NCBI GenBank assembly: GCA_946402275.1
Contig: CAMIVY010000018.1
Coordinates: 1 to 64,000 of the forward strand
Source: an uncultured Prevotella sp.
Lineage (GTDB): Bacteria > Bacteroidota > Bacteroidia > Bacteroidales > Bacteroidaceae
DNA length: 64,000 nt
Direction: 5' to 3'
Position numbers and translations under genes: made by a program. Positions 9,021 through 18,820 of the stretch are shown here, one piece after another; position 1 is the stretch's first letter, and every line of letters starts with the position of its first letter. Below the pieces are notes generated by a model. That model saw nothing but the letters and a program-made list of their open reading frames with translations, was not told where the DNA came from and did not search any database.

Positions 9021-10331
9021 ATGGAGACACCTATTAAGAGAGAAATAATTGACAAATTGATAGCCGACCTTGGCATCAATGATTTTGCAAAAGCCACCAT
9101 TCGCGAAGTTAAGCAGGTGGCTGCAAAAGCTGAAAAAGAGAGTGGGGTGGAGTTTATCAAGATGGAGATGGGCATACCGGGATTGCCTGCCGCCCAGGTT
9201 GGTGTTGATGCTCAAGTGAAAGCATTGCAAGGCGGTATTGCCCATAGTTATCCTGATATCCAAGGTTATCCTGAATTGAAGAAAGAGGCCTCCCGCTTTG
9301 TCAAGGCTTTTATCGGTTTGGATGTTGCTCCCGAGGGCTGTGTGCCTGTGACTGGGTCCATGCAAGGCACTTTTGCTTCGTTCCTCACCTGTTCGCAAGC
9401 TCAGAAATCGAAGGATGCTGTGTTGTTTATTGACCCAGGATTCCCTGTGCAGAAGATGCAGTTGCAGGTAATGGGCGTGAAGTATGAGACTTTTGATGTA
9501 TATGATTTCCGCGGTGAGAAACTAGGTCCTAAGGTGGAGAGCTATCTGGAGAAGGGTAACATTTGCGCCATCGTCTATTCTAATCCGAACAATCCTGCTT
9601 GGATTTGTCTGAATGAGGACGAGTTGAAGACTATCGGTACGCTAGCTACAAAGTACGACACAATAGTGATGGAGGATTTGGCTTATTTCGCTATGGATTT
9701 CCGTCAGGACCTCAGCGTTCCCTTCCAGCCTCCTTATCAGCCTTCGGTAGGTCGCTATACGGATAATTACATGTTGTTGATTTCGGGTTCCAAAGCGTTC
9801 AGCTATGCGGGCGAGCGTATTGGTGTGACCTGTATTTCAGATAAGCTGTTCCATCGTCACTTCAAGGATTTGGCAGAGCGTTATGAGGGTTTGCCCTTTG
9901 GACTGGTATTCTCTACCCGTATGCTTTATGCATTGTCATCGGGTACCAGTCATTCTGCCCAATATGCTATGGCTGCTATGCTGAAAGCGGCTACGGACGG
10001 TGAATATAATTTCCGCAAGGAGGTGATTGTTTACGGAGAACGTGCCCATAAGCTGAAGGAGATTTTCTGCCGTCACGGATTCCATATTGTCTATGACAAG
10101 GATTTGGACGTGCCTGTTGCTGACGGATTCTATTTCACTATCGGATATCAGGGAATGACGAGTGGAGAGTTGGCCAAGGAACTGATGTATTATGGTGTTT
10201 CTGCTATCTGTCTGATTACTACAGGTTCGCATCAGGAAGGGTTGCGCGTGTGCACCTCGTTTATTGAGGATCATCAGTATGATCAATTGGAGGAGCGCAT
10301 GACGATGTTCCAGAAGAATAATCCCCGATAA
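9021..10331 (+). CDS. PLP-dependent aminotransferase, class I/II
   Basis: The product is 436 residues from ATG 9021. A GTG at 8991 would extend it into the repeat array and is less likely. Fold-type I aminotransferase features seen are SNPNNPAW (substrate/cofactor Asn), EDLAYFAMDF and the PLP-binding lysine region SGSKAFSYAGERIG. Given iorAB directly upstream, it probably makes the aryl or branched 2-oxoacid that IorAB oxidises, so the three genes would form an amino-acid fermentation route. The exact substrate is an inference. Confidence 0.85.
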   Translation: METPIKREIIDKLIADLGINDFAKATIREVKQVAAKAEKESGVEFIKMEMGIPGLPAAQVGVDAQVKALQGGIAHSYPDIQGYPELKKEASRFVKAFIGLDVAPEGCVPVTGSMQGTFASFLTCSQAQKSKDAVLFIDPGFPVQKMQLQVMGVKYETFDVYDFRGEKLGPKVESYLEKGNICAIVYSNPNNPAWICLNEDELKTIGTLATKYDTIVMEDLAYFAMDFRQDLSVPFQPPYQPSVGRYTDNYMLLISGSKAFSYAGERIGVTCISDKLFHRHFKDLAERYEGLPFGLVFSTRMLYALSSGTSHSAQYAMAAMLKAATDGEYNFRKEVIVYGERAHKLKEIFCRHGFHIVYDKDLDVPVADGFYFTIGYQGMTSGELAKELMYYGVSAICLITTGSHQEGLRVCTSFIEDHQYDQLEERMTMFQKNNPR

Positions 10332-10362
10332 ACGGGTCTCGCAACATTGCAAATAAGAAGAA

Positions 10363-10394
10363 GGCTGGCTCCCTCGTTGGAACCAGCCCTTTTT
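10363..10394 (+). terminator. Terminator after the aminotransferase, possibly bidirectional
   Basis: GGCTGG (10363-10368) pairs with CCAGCC (10383-10388), with TCC/GGA extending the stem inside one mismatch; a T-run with one C follows. It lies between convergent transcription units. Confidence 0.75.
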
Positions 10395-10426
10395 CTTTCG
10401 TGTCTGTTCAGTTCTTTGTCCTTTCT

Positions 10427-12994
10427 TTAGAAGCTAAAGGCTATCACGTAACGCATACCCCATTTAGGACTAGAAGGCAGGTTGTTATAGCTCAATCTTC
10501 TAACATATTCCACATGGAAGAACTTAAAGATGTTATGGATGCCAATCACCAGTTCTGCATAAGGACGGTTAGAGTCCATGATGTGCACACCGTCAGGGAA
10601 ATGCATCAGTCGGCTATTTCCAGCGTTTTCTGCGAGATAAGGATTATTCTTATCGCTCAAAGCACCCCAAAGCATGCGGACACCAATAATTTCTCTCCAA
10701 TGGAGCTTCTTCACCAGCGGGATGCGGTTCAGCAGCTTACCATTCAAATCCCATGTTGTCATCAAAGAGAAGAAACGGTCGTTCAGGAACTCCATCGTGT
10801 TGATAAGGCTGAACGTCTCAGGAATGATGACGTACGACTGGTTGGCAGCAGGATGAATCAGCAAGGGGTAGGGTACTTGGCTCCACTGGATGCCTCCCTT
10901 CAGGTAGAAGTCCAGCTTACCCCAGCTGTTTCCCATCCAGAAACGCTTGTGCAGTCCGACCTCGGTGTAGCTGTAGTTATATTCTCCACCCAGTATGCCG
11001 TCAAATCCCATCGTGTGAGAAATGCTGAACACAGGAGCGTCTAGGTTGATGACCCGACGACGTAGCTTGTTGTTGATGTATGTTTCACCAGGAGCGTAGC
11101 GCAGCTTGGCTGTTACCTCCGTGGTGCGTATGTGGTCGCCATTGCCGTGCTTGTTGAATTCCGTAGGAATAGGCTTGTCAAGCGTTTGGAATGTCATGTG
11201 TCCACAACTCTCGTTTTCTTCCAGTTTACCAATCAAGTTGGCTCTCAATCCCCAGTCGGTTTCATACTCGAAAGAAATCTGCTGGCGGTTGTAAAGCATC
11301 ATCTTGTTGGTTTCTGCCCACTTAAAGGCAACCATGAAGTTATCCTTATCAGTGTCCATAAAGCGGTCGCCTGGAGAGCAGACGTCTCTCGTCGATTGAA
11401 TGGTTATGGTACGACGCGGGAATTCGTGGGGCAGGTATTTCTTTGGATTTATCGAATAGGTGAACTCAGCGTTATAGTAGTTGTTCTTGCTGCCCCATCC
11501 GCGACCATAGTACGCTGACAAGAAGAAATGCTTACTTAGGTTGGCTGTAGTCTTAAATGACAATCTGGAACGCCATCCGTCCACATAGTTCTTCGTCAGA
11601 ATGGTATTCACAGGACAGAGGTCGATATAGTTCGGTGTGCTGGTCTCTATAGAGTTCTCAAAGAGGGCCTTCATGCCGAAGATGACATACTTGATGCCCT
11701 TCATATTCTCTATCTTATGAATGAACTTATCCATAGAGCCTTCGCTCTTTGTCAGTTCCACCTGTCGATATTGTGCCCAGAATGCGTCATCACGCATCTC
11801 GGCATCAGCTTCCGTCACTTCTTTGGCCATTCCCTTGAATAGCTTCTTTGGAATGGGGTTGAAAGCATATTCATTCATACGTGTGGTTCGGGTGACAGAA
11901 AGAGAACGCACAAAACTCAACAGTTCTAGGTCCGTTGTCATGTCGTCTTGAGTCAGCACCCATTGTCCATCGGGCAACTTGGTGAATTCTTGCATGATCT
12001 TAACGCCCTTCACGAAGTTCACGTTGCTCTGCTTGGGAATGGTCATCTCACAGCGTCTGACGTGGAGCGTAGAATCCTTCAGGATATACAGGTCGCCTCT
12101 GAAACCCATATCGTTCTGGTTGTTAGGCAGGAAGTGTAGATGGAAACACGAGTCGCGCTCTATCTGTATCGTGTCTTCTATATAGTAGCGATAGAAGCCG
12201 ATGCCTTCGCTCGATATTGGAGAGACAAAGGGATACTGCAACAGACGGATATGGTCTTCGTACAGGTTCACGTCCGTAAACACGTCCTTCATCACGGTGT
12301 TGATGATGTCGCCAGTTTGGAAGAAATCGTTCACACCTTTTGATGTCTGACCCGTTATGATGGTTTTCTCAGAACGCGGTTCCTTACGGTATATCTTCTG
12401 AGATACTGTTTCATCTACACTCACGGGCAGAATCATCTTTCCTGATACGGGGTTCACCTCCACCTGGTCAACCAGCCAGGGGTGGCGCTTAAAGGGACCC
12501 TGCTCCAACTGCTCTGGCGTCAGGTCGTTCAACGAGAGAGTAATCTTCTCGTACTTATTGTACTGATAATAGTCGTTCTGGCTTAAGTCCGTCTGCTTCT
12601 TGGCTGCTACTACGCGCTTCATCAGCTCTACGGCAGGATTGTTCTTCCTGCTGTATCGTCCGCGCTTTGCCTTCACCGTCACCTCGGCGAGCATATGCTT
12701 GTCGGGTTTCAGCTTGATATTCAGTTTTCCTTTCGTCTTGTTGGTAATTGCAACGATGCGCGACTTATAGCCCACGGCGCTGAACGTGATGTTCCAGCCT
12801 TCGTGTCGATCTATTTTGTATTGTCCGTTAATGTCCGAAATGGCAGCAATGTTATGCCCTTTGTACAATACGCTGACAAAGGCAATGCTGTCACCCGTCT
12901 CATCGTCTGTGATGGTGCCATGAATCTGCTGGGCACTCACCGAGAGGCTAAACAGACAAAGAAATCCTATAATATAATGTCGCAATGAGCTCAT
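10427..12994 (-). CDS. DUF5686 protein with carboxypeptidase-regulatory-like domain
   Basis: This 855-residue protein has a signal peptide (about 1-21, ending SVSAQ), then a CarboxypepD_reg-like beta-sandwich (about 22-100: GTITDDETGDSIAFVSVLYKG) of the type found at the N-terminus of TonB-dependent receptors, then a long DUF5686 region. The C-terminal half alternates short aromatic-rich strands and ends in Phe (VIAFSF), consistent with an outer-membrane beta-barrel. It is the last gene of the polyene-like operon, directly abutting the LolA-like gene, so a role in placing or anchoring the product at the outer membrane is plausible but inferred. Confidence 0.8.
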   Translation of the reverse strand: MSSLRHYIIGFLCLFSLSVSAQQIHGTITDDETGDSIAFVSVLYKGHNIAAISDINGQYKIDRHEGWNITFSAVGYKSRIVAITNKTKGKLNIKLKPDKHMLAEVTVKAKRGRYSRKNNPAVELMKRVVAAKKQTDLSQNDYYQYNKYEKITLSLNDLTPEQLEQGPFKRHPWLVDQVEVNPVSGKMILPVSVDETVSQKIYRKEPRSEKTIITGQTSKGVNDFFQTGDIINTVMKDVFTDVNLYEDHIRLLQYPFVSPISSEGIGFYRYYIEDTIQIERDSCFHLHFLPNNQNDMGFRGDLYILKDSTLHVRRCEMTIPKQSNVNFVKGVKIMQEFTKLPDGQWVLTQDDMTTDLELLSFVRSLSVTRTTRMNEYAFNPIPKKLFKGMAKEVTEADAEMRDDAFWAQYRQVELTKSEGSMDKFIHKIENMKGIKYVIFGMKALFENSIETSTPNYIDLCPVNTILTKNYVDGWRSRLSFKTTANLSKHFFLSAYYGRGWGSKNNYYNAEFTYSINPKKYLPHEFPRRTITIQSTRDVCSPGDRFMDTDKDNFMVAFKWAETNKMMLYNRQQISFEYETDWGLRANLIGKLEENESCGHMTFQTLDKPIPTEFNKHGNGDHIRTTEVTAKLRYAPGETYINNKLRRRVINLDAPVFSISHTMGFDGILGGEYNYSYTEVGLHKRFWMGNSWGKLDFYLKGGIQWSQVPYPLLIHPAANQSYVIIPETFSLINTMEFLNDRFFSLMTTWDLNGKLLNRIPLVKKLHWREIIGVRMLWGALSDKNNPYLAENAGNSRLMHFPDGVHIMDSNRPYAELVIGIHNIFKFFHVEYVRRLSYNNLPSSPKWGMRYVIAFSF

Positions 12995-13489
12995 TTATTT
13001 GCCTTGAAAAGTGTATTCTGTGTAGTCTTCGCCTCTTCCGTTCATGCGGAGCGTGCGAAATGCCGATGTCTTGGCATCAATGGTTAATACGAAAGAGGAG
13101 AATAGTTGACGTTTCTTGCTGACAGGAGTGATAGTAATCACTTTCTGTCCCCCTTTTGTAAGAATGGTCAGCTCTTCACTGGCTGGAATGGGCTGGTTGT
13201 TGATGACGGCAGTCAGTACCTGTTGGAAGGTTACGAATTGAGCATTCTTCTTACTGTCAGTCACATGCTTGCGCTTGCCCATTGTCATAGTAAACTGGGT
13301 ACCGTCCATGATGAGCTGGTCCTTGTTGTTATCAACGGAAATGCAAATATAGTCGGGTTTGCGAATAGTCACAGTACCTGTTGTCACCGCATCGGTCTTA
13401 ACAGCTTTCTTATGCGTTGTCTTGGTGACGGTTTGTGCCTGGGCAGTAAGTGCTAACAGGCAACAAAATAATAAAACAATCTTTTTCAT
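12995..13489 (-). CDS. LolA-like periplasmic carrier
   Basis: This 164-residue protein has a signal peptide (about 1-19, ending LTAQAQ). The remainder is beta-rich, with the pattern of LolA-fold proteins: an inner strand pair ending in IMDGTQFTM, then TFQQVLTAVI, and a late hairpin SSFVLTIDAKTSAFRTLRM. LolA-fold proteins carry lipidated cargo across the periplasm. LolA homologues recur in aryl-polyene and flexirubin clusters next to MMPL exporters, which fits here. Identification rests on fold pattern and context. Confidence 0.65.
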   Translation of the reverse strand: MKKIVLLFCCLLALTAQAQTVTKTTHKKAVKTDAVTTGTVTIRKPDYICISVDNNKDQLIMDGTQFTMTMGKRKHVTDSKKNAQFVTFQQVLTAVINNQPIPASEELTILTKGGQKVITITPVSKKRQLFSSFVLTIDAKTSAFRTLRMNGRGEDYTEYTFQGK

Positions 13490-13533
13490 CTTAAATATAC
13501 CTTTTTCTTAATTATAAATATTGTATTATCTTA

Positions 13534-14253
13534 TTATGTATAGAGACCTCCGTTGATGGAAATCACATTACCGGTGATATATCCTGCATCAGCAGATGCC
13601 AGGAAAGCCACAGCGTGAGCCACCTCTTCGGGGTTTCCGAAACGGTTAGCGGGAATCGTCTTCTTCAGGGTTGCCTCGTCCAGACCTTCCGTCATGTCAG
13701 TCTTGATAAAGCCGGGAGCGATAGCGTTTACCGTGATGCCGCGACGTGCAACCTCCTGAGCCAGCGCTTTTGTAGCGGCAATGATGCCACCCTTTGCTGC
13801 CGAGTAGTTTGTCTGTCCGGGAAGACCTTTCAAGCCACTTACACTCGCCATGTTGATAATACGCCCGAACTTATGCAGCTGCATGGCAGGCAGAAGCGGT
13901 TGTGTCACATTGAAGAAGCCGGAGAGAGTGATGTCCAGCACTCTGTGCCAATCGTCCTCAGGCATCAGGGCCATGACGTTGTCGCGACGGATACCGGCGT
14001 TATTCACCACGACTTCGATGTATTCTCCGTCGTGTTGCTGTTGCCATTGTTCCAGTGCCTGACGTGTCTGCTCGCTGTTACTTACGTCGAAGCGCATCAA
14101 TTCACCTTTTCCTCCAATCAGTTCCAGCGTCTTCTGTGCCTCAGCATCATTGCTGGTGTAGTTGATGATGACCTGATAACCTTCTTGAGCCATTCTCTGG
14201 CAGATGGCGCGACCAATGCCGCGGCTGCCTCCTGTTACCAATGCGTATTTCAT
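13534..14253 (-). CDS. 3-oxoacyl-ACP reductase (FabG-type SDR)
   Basis: This 239-residue classical short-chain dehydrogenase reduces beta-ketoacyl-ACP with NAD(P)H. Motifs are GGSRGIG (8-14), NNAG (84-87), the catalytic Ser near 137-139, and YSAAK (Tyr150, Lys154); the tail INGGLYT matches the family. The full catalytic set is present. It is embedded in the operon between the FAD oxidoreductase and the LolA-like gene, so it is probably the dedicated ketoreductase of this pathway rather than the housekeeping FabG. Confidence 0.9.
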   Translation of the reverse strand: MKYALVTGGSRGIGRAICQRMAQEGYQVIINYTSNDAEAQKTLELIGGKGELMRFDVSNSEQTRQALEQWQQQHDGEYIEVVVNNAGIRRDNVMALMPEDDWHRVLDITLSGFFNVTQPLLPAMQLHKFGRIINMASVSGLKGLPGQTNYSAAKGGIIAATKALAQEVARRGITVNAIAPGFIKTDMTEGLDEATLKKTIPANRFGNPEEVAHAVAFLASADAGYITGNVISINGGLYT

Positions 14254-14271
14254 AATTTCTGGTTTATTTCT

Positions 14272-15696
14272 TTATTTTAATAATAATCTTGTTGTATTCA
14301 TTGCTGTCATTGCCACACCTTCCAATCCGTGCAGCATCATGTTCTGACCTGTGAACAGCAGGTTGGGGATGGGCGATTGTGGCGACAGCATCGTCAGCAT
14401 CACACTCCTGCAGTCCTTTCTCACTCCGTAGGCAGATCCTTCAGGTGTCAGCGTATAATCGCGATAGGTCAGGGGAGTGCTGGTATATTGTCTTGTGACC
14501 ATCTCGCCGAGTCCTGGAATCACAGTCTCTGCCAGCTGGATGCACTCTTGGGCCATTCGTTGTTTCATGTTCATGTACTCGTCGCCCCGATGTCCTATGG
14601 TGGTATCCTTCCATGCTTCACACATTCTCCAAGGCATAGGTGTCAGGAGATCTACCTGTTGAGTGTATGTCTGCTTGTCCTCAGGAACTCTGCAGCTTAT
14701 CATGACACCGCCTATTCCACCGACATCTTCGTAGAATGTCCACACGTTCGGTTTCTTGTAAACGTATTTGTTGTGGTTGAAGTAGGGCAACACGTTGGGT
14801 TTCAGTTCCAACGATACGGTAAAGATGCCGAATGTGTTCTCCAAAGCCTTCATTCGTCTGCGATACATGCCCTTGAGCAGGTGCGACTCCTTTATCCAGT
14901 CAACAGTCACGGCAGGGTGAGCGTCGCTGATAAAGGTGCTGGCCTCATATTGTTCACCGTTCTGACAGCGTACCGCCGCAATCTTGCCCTCGTGCTCTGT
15001 GAGTTCCACGACTTCATGTCTGCAAAGGATAGTACCTCCCATTGCCTTAATGTTGTCAGCCAACTTATTCACGATGAGGTTTCCGTCACCTTTCAGTCGC
15101 CAGCTGCTTTGTATATAGCTGCCTGTGGTGTGGGCAAAGCTGTATAGTGGCAGGGAGTCCGTTCGCAGCTCTGTCTTCAAGGCTGTTCCAGACAATACAT
15201 TCACCAGCAAGGGATCTTTGAAGAGAGTGGAGAGATACTCGTAGGCATTTATCTCCATCATCTTCAGTGCCTCCTCTTGGTTGAAGGTGGCCTGCTCTGC
15301 TTCTTGCAGCATTTCCACATATCGTTTCAGCGCGTTCTTCTCATGAGGGAAGTATTCGCTCATTCCTTCCACAAAATGCTGATAGCCTTCGCGGAAATTG
15401 TATGTGCGACTGCCTATCGTCACAAGGTCAAATCCCTCAGCATCCAGTTTGTGCCAAGGTAAGTCCATCAGTCCGAGTTCGGTGAACAACACGTTCAGCG
15501 GTTGTCCTTCAGCCAATCCGCCTACATAGTGAAATCCTGTGTCGTACTGCTTTCCGTGACGCTGATAGCTCTGTATGCAGCCTCCCAGTTGCTGTTGTCT
15601 TTCCAGCAGCAGCACGCTTTTCCCAGCCTTTGCCAGTTGGCGTGCACAAAGCAGTCCTCCGAATCCTCCTCCTATGATACAGACGTCGTACCTCAT
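14272..15696 (-). CDS. FAD-dependent oxidoreductase, phytoene-desaturase/retinol-saturase-like
   Basis: This 474-residue protein starts with a dinucleotide-binding fold (CIIGGGFGGLLCARQL, about 6-21, and LLERQQQLGGCIQSY) and shares the layout of carotenoid desaturases and retinol saturases. Its C-terminal FAD contact region reads LLFTGQNMMLHGLEGV. Its start overlaps the MMPL gene's stop by four bases (ATGA), indicating translational coupling. Such oxidoreductases occur in flexirubin and aryl-polyene clusters; the precise reaction on the acyl chain is not known to me. Confidence 0.8.
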   Translation of the reverse strand: MRYDVCIIGGGFGGLLCARQLAKAGKSVLLLERQQQLGGCIQSYQRHGKQYDTGFHYVGGLAEGQPLNVLFTELGLMDLPWHKLDAEGFDLVTIGSRTYNFREGYQHFVEGMSEYFPHEKNALKRYVEMLQEAEQATFNQEEALKMMEINAYEYLSTLFKDPLLVNVLSGTALKTELRTDSLPLYSFAHTTGSYIQSSWRLKGDGNLIVNKLADNIKAMGGTILCRHEVVELTEHEGKIAAVRCQNGEQYEASTFISDAHPAVTVDWIKESHLLKGMYRRRMKALENTFGIFTVSLELKPNVLPYFNHNKYVYKKPNVWTFYEDVGGIGGVMISCRVPEDKQTYTQQVDLLTPMPWRMCEAWKDTTIGHRGDEYMNMKQRMAQECIQLAETVIPGLGEMVTRQYTSTPLTYRDYTLTPEGSAYGVRKDCRSVMLTMLSPQSPIPNLLFTGQNMMLHGLEGVAMTAMNTTRLLLK

Positions 15697-18137
15697 GATT
15701 TCTTCCTGTTAATCCATCTATAGACGGCGGGTTGTAATACGTACGACAGGATGACTGCAGACAGCAGTCCTACCAGTGTTGAGAATCCTACCGACTTGAT
15801 AGCCGGATGCTGTGCTATGAGCATACTGCTCACGGTGACAATCAGCGTGATTGCTGAGAGTAGGATGGCCGTCTTGTGATAGGCCAGCTTTTTCTGGTCT
15901 CCATTCGTTAGGCCGTCCATCACGAATATGCTATAATCGACACCAATACCGAAGATAAATGTCGATATGATGATACTTATCAGGTTGAAACGAACATCGG
16001 CAATCACCATTGCACCTAACACGATGAGCCAGCTCAGCAGGATGGGCATGAATCCCAGCAGGGTATGCTTCACGTTGAAATGGAACGAGAAGAGCAATAC
16101 CATGAATACAAACAACATAGAGAGCCATTGCAGCACGTCAAAGTCGCTGCTCATCTGTAACAATGTGTCTGTAGTATAATAATAGGTGTCAAGTACCAAG
16201 AGGTTGGGATTGCTGGCTATGGCGTCGCAGATGCGGATGTAGTCGCTCTCAGCACTTCGTACCGAGTCGTTCAGACAACGCACGCTGGTAAAGCACAGAT
16301 AGTTACCGTCGTACGATTGTTCCATCAATGTTGACTGGTAACCGGAAGGTATCAGTCCTGCCTCGTATAACTTGTCCGTTTCGTAGTTTCTCGTAGCAGC
16401 TTCAAAGAAGGTGCTGAAAGCCTCTGCGTTCAGTCCTGCCTTGGGAGCTGTGGCGTTAATCAGTTGGCGTACCTTGCCTAACCTTTCCTCATTCCAGTAG
16501 TTATGCCAGGCATCGATACGTCTTTGTTGTTCTTTCAGAGGAACGAAAATTTGGTTGGTGTGCGTATAGCTCTTTACCATACCCAGTTTTGCCAACGAGT
16601 CCAGTTTCTTGTCCAGAATGGCAAAATGCTCAATGGCTTCCTCCATCGTTTTTCCTTTCGAGGCGAAATATTTCTGCTTGTCGCCCGTATATGTCTTTTC
16701 GCGAAGCAGCTGTTCCGAGTGCTCCGTCATGTCTTCCAGGTATCCCAGATTATGCATGTCAGCATCAAACCTGGTGCCTTCCTTCAGGTAAGCTCCGGTG
16801 CATACGACCGTGATGATGCCGATGATGATCAGCAATGCTTTCTTCTGGTCTAAGGGGTAGTTGTTAATCTTATCCACAAAAGCAGGGAACCCGTTTCCTC
16901 CTTTTCTTAATAATGGCGGAAGGAAAGCCAGCGAGAAGAGGGTAGTTCCCATGATGGCAAAGGCAGCAAACAGTCCGAAGTCCTGCAGCAATGCCGTGTT
17001 GATGAATATCAGTCCGGCAAACGAACCGATGGTTGTCAGACATCCCAGGAATACTGGCTTCACCTGGTCTTTCAGCAGTTGTGTGCCGTCACTCACATAC
17101 TGATGGTGTGTCAGGATGTGGAGCACATAGCTGAGCGCTACTCCTAACACCACACCACCAATGCCCAGTGCCAACAGCGAGAATTCTCCCTTCAGCCAAT
17201 ACATCATGCTCAGTCCGAATAACGTGCCGAATACGACGGGCAGGAGGAGTAGGGGGATGGTGTCTATTTTCCGGAAACAGATTAACAGGAATACCAGCAC
17301 CAGCACCAAAGCCCCTGCAATGGTTGTCGTTAGGTCGTGCTTAATCTGTGATGAGTTGTAATAGCCGCTGGCTGGTGTGCCATGATAGCTGATGTCAATG
17401 TTCGGATGACTCTTGGCAAATGCTGCCCTTAGTGCGTTCAGCCTTTCAAATAGTGCCGAGCCCTGTCCGGTGTTTGTCGATGAGAATCGGGGTGTCAGGA
17501 AGGCGATGCATACCGTAGAGTCTGGCACAAAGAAGTGGTTGTCTATTGTCTGATAGTTGCCGGCACTTAGCAGGGGCTTCATTTGCTCTGCCAATACGTT
17601 GCGCATACCTATCGGATCGACCTGAATCACCTCTGGGAACATCTCGCCTATCTCGCCTGTCAGGTCGTCGCGGTTCTGCTCCATCTGCTGTGCCATGTGT
17701 TCTGTGGTAAGCAGCGTGTCGAACCCCTCGTATGCTTTTGTGTCGATATACGCAGGCAGATGCTCCATCATATAGTCTATTCCATCCGGCATGAGGTCTT
17801 CGCTCAGTTGGTAGAACACGTCTTCTATGAGTGTTGAGTCCTGTTGCAGCGAGTCAACAAAGGCGTCGCAGGCTGTTGCTAAATCCTCATACCCCACGTC
17901 CTTCGTCTCTTTGGCGAAAAGAAGGAATACTTTGTCTTTGATTTTCAGATCGGCAAAGGCCAGTTTAGTCGTGCCGTCCTCGTTTTTCGACGAAGGCATC
18001 AGCTTGTCGATATCCTCCTCAAGGTGTATCTGCATGGCAAAATAGCCGAAGAACACAAAGAGGGCAGCCATAGCCCCCCAGTAGGCTAGTCTATGGGTTT
18101 GGAAATAATCGAACAACCTGATGAACATTTTCGTCAT
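15693..18137 (-). CDS. MMPL/RND-type lipid exporter
   Basis: This 814-residue membrane protein has the duplicated RND-like layout. There is one N-terminal helix (about 16-36), a periplasmic domain starting EEDIDKLMPSS, then clusters of helices around 275-420 and again around 650-800, separated by a second soluble domain. MMPL proteins export lipids and polyketide-like products across the inner membrane. It overlaps its neighbours by one and four bases, so it belongs to the acyl-chain operon, and it is the natural exporter for the product, handing it to the LolA-like protein. Confidence 0.85.
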   Translation of the reverse strand: MTKMFIRLFDYFQTHRLAYWGAMAALFVFFGYFAMQIHLEEDIDKLMPSSKNEDGTTKLAFADLKIKDKVFLLFAKETKDVGYEDLATACDAFVDSLQQDSTLIEDVFYQLSEDLMPDGIDYMMEHLPAYIDTKAYEGFDTLLTTEHMAQQMEQNRDDLTGEIGEMFPEVIQVDPIGMRNVLAEQMKPLLSAGNYQTIDNHFFVPDSTVCIAFLTPRFSSTNTGQGSALFERLNALRAAFAKSHPNIDISYHGTPASGYYNSSQIKHDLTTTIAGALVLVLVFLLICFRKIDTIPLLLLPVVFGTLFGLSMMYWLKGEFSLLALGIGGVVLGVALSYVLHILTHHQYVSDGTQLLKDQVKPVFLGCLTTIGSFAGLIFINTALLQDFGLFAAFAIMGTTLFSLAFLPPLLRKGGNGFPAFVDKINNYPLDQKKALLIIIGIITVVCTGAYLKEGTRFDADMHNLGYLEDMTEHSEQLLREKTYTGDKQKYFASKGKTMEEAIEHFAILDKKLDSLAKLGMVKSYTHTNQIFVPLKEQQRRIDAWHNYWNEERLGKVRQLINATAPKAGLNAEAFSTFFEAATRNYETDKLYEAGLIPSGYQSTLMEQSYDGNYLCFTSVRCLNDSVRSAESDYIRICDAIASNPNLLVLDTYYYTTDTLLQMSSDFDVLQWLSMLFVFMVLLFSFHFNVKHTLLGFMPILLSWLIVLGAMVIADVRFNLISIIISTFIFGIGVDYSIFVMDGLTNGDQKKLAYHKTAILLSAITLIVTVSSMLIAQHPAIKSVGFSTLVGLLSAVILSYVLQPAVYRWINRKKS

Positions 18138-18550
18138 TACTCTACGTAGATTTTTAAGTCAACCTCGGCAATCTTCTCATCGCCTACGTGGCAGTCGCAG
18201 TGGGCCAATGTCATATTGCCGAACGAGAAATTGAAGTTAATGTTAGTCTCCAATGTCTCTTCGGCATTGGGACGGCGACTGCAGTTGAAGTTCTTGACTT
18301 CCACAATCATTCCGATGGGTGCTTTCTCACCGTGAGCCAGGCTGCCAGCCAGTGCCGAGCACGACTGTGCCATATGCTCTATAAGTCCTGTGGTGGCCAT
18401 TGCTCCGTCGGGCAACAGGAAGTAGTTGTCCTTTAGGATAGTGAGTCTGGTAACGGCATGTGTGTCGTCGCCAGACTCAAACTCATCAACCATCATGAAC
18501 GGATAGCGTTGCGGAATGAGTTTCTTTAAGTCTTCTCCCTGATAAAGCAT
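18137..18550 (-). CDS. Hotdog-fold 3-hydroxyacyl-ACP dehydratase-like protein
   Basis: This 137-residue hotdog protein resembles FabZ. It has IPQRYPFMMVD (12-22) and GLIEHMAQS (55-63). In FabZ the catalytic residues are His in HRYPF and Glu in the central helix. Here the His position is Gln14 while Glu58 is kept. The same Gln substitution is, as I recall, common in Bacteroidetes homologues of secondary-metabolite clusters, so the protein may use a different mechanism. It shares one base with each neighbour (ACP upstream, MMPL downstream), showing tight coupling. Confidence 0.8.
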   Translation of the reverse strand: MLYQGEDLKKLIPQRYPFMMVDEFESGDDTHAVTRLTILKDNYFLLPDGAMATTGLIEHMAQSCSALAGSLAHGEKAPIGMIVEVKNFNCSRRPNAEETLETNINFNFSFGNMTLAHCDCHVGDEKIAEVDLKIYVE

Positions 18551-18792
18551 TATGCCTGATGACTCTCAATGTAATCGTACAGGTCGCTGAAGGTCTGAAT
18601 CTGCTTCAGGTCGCCTACGGGGATGGTAATTTTATACGTCATCTGCACCAGGGCGATGAGGTCAACCAGGTTGATGCTGTCCAGCTGGAGGGTGTCCTTC
18701 AGGTTGGCATCTGGGGTGAATTCACTCTGTTCCACTTCAAACTCTTCAGCGAGCATGCTGTTTACCTGCTCAATAATTTCTTCTCTTGTCAT
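18550..18792 (-). CDS. Acyl carrier protein
   Basis: This 80-residue acidic helical protein carries growing acyl chains on a phosphopantetheine arm. The attachment motif is LDSIN with Ser39. It differs from the usual housekeeping ACP motif (GADSLDTVEL), which supports a dedicated carrier for this operon. It lies 28 bases after the ketosynthase gene, and its stop overlaps the dehydratase start by one base. Confidence 0.9.
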   Translation of the reverse strand: MTREEIIEQVNSMLAEEFEVEQSEFTPDANLKDTLQLDSINLVDLIALVQMTYKITIPVGDLKQIQTFSDLYDYIESHQA

Positions 18793-18820
18793 AATTCTTA
18801 ATTTTATTTAATATGTATAA

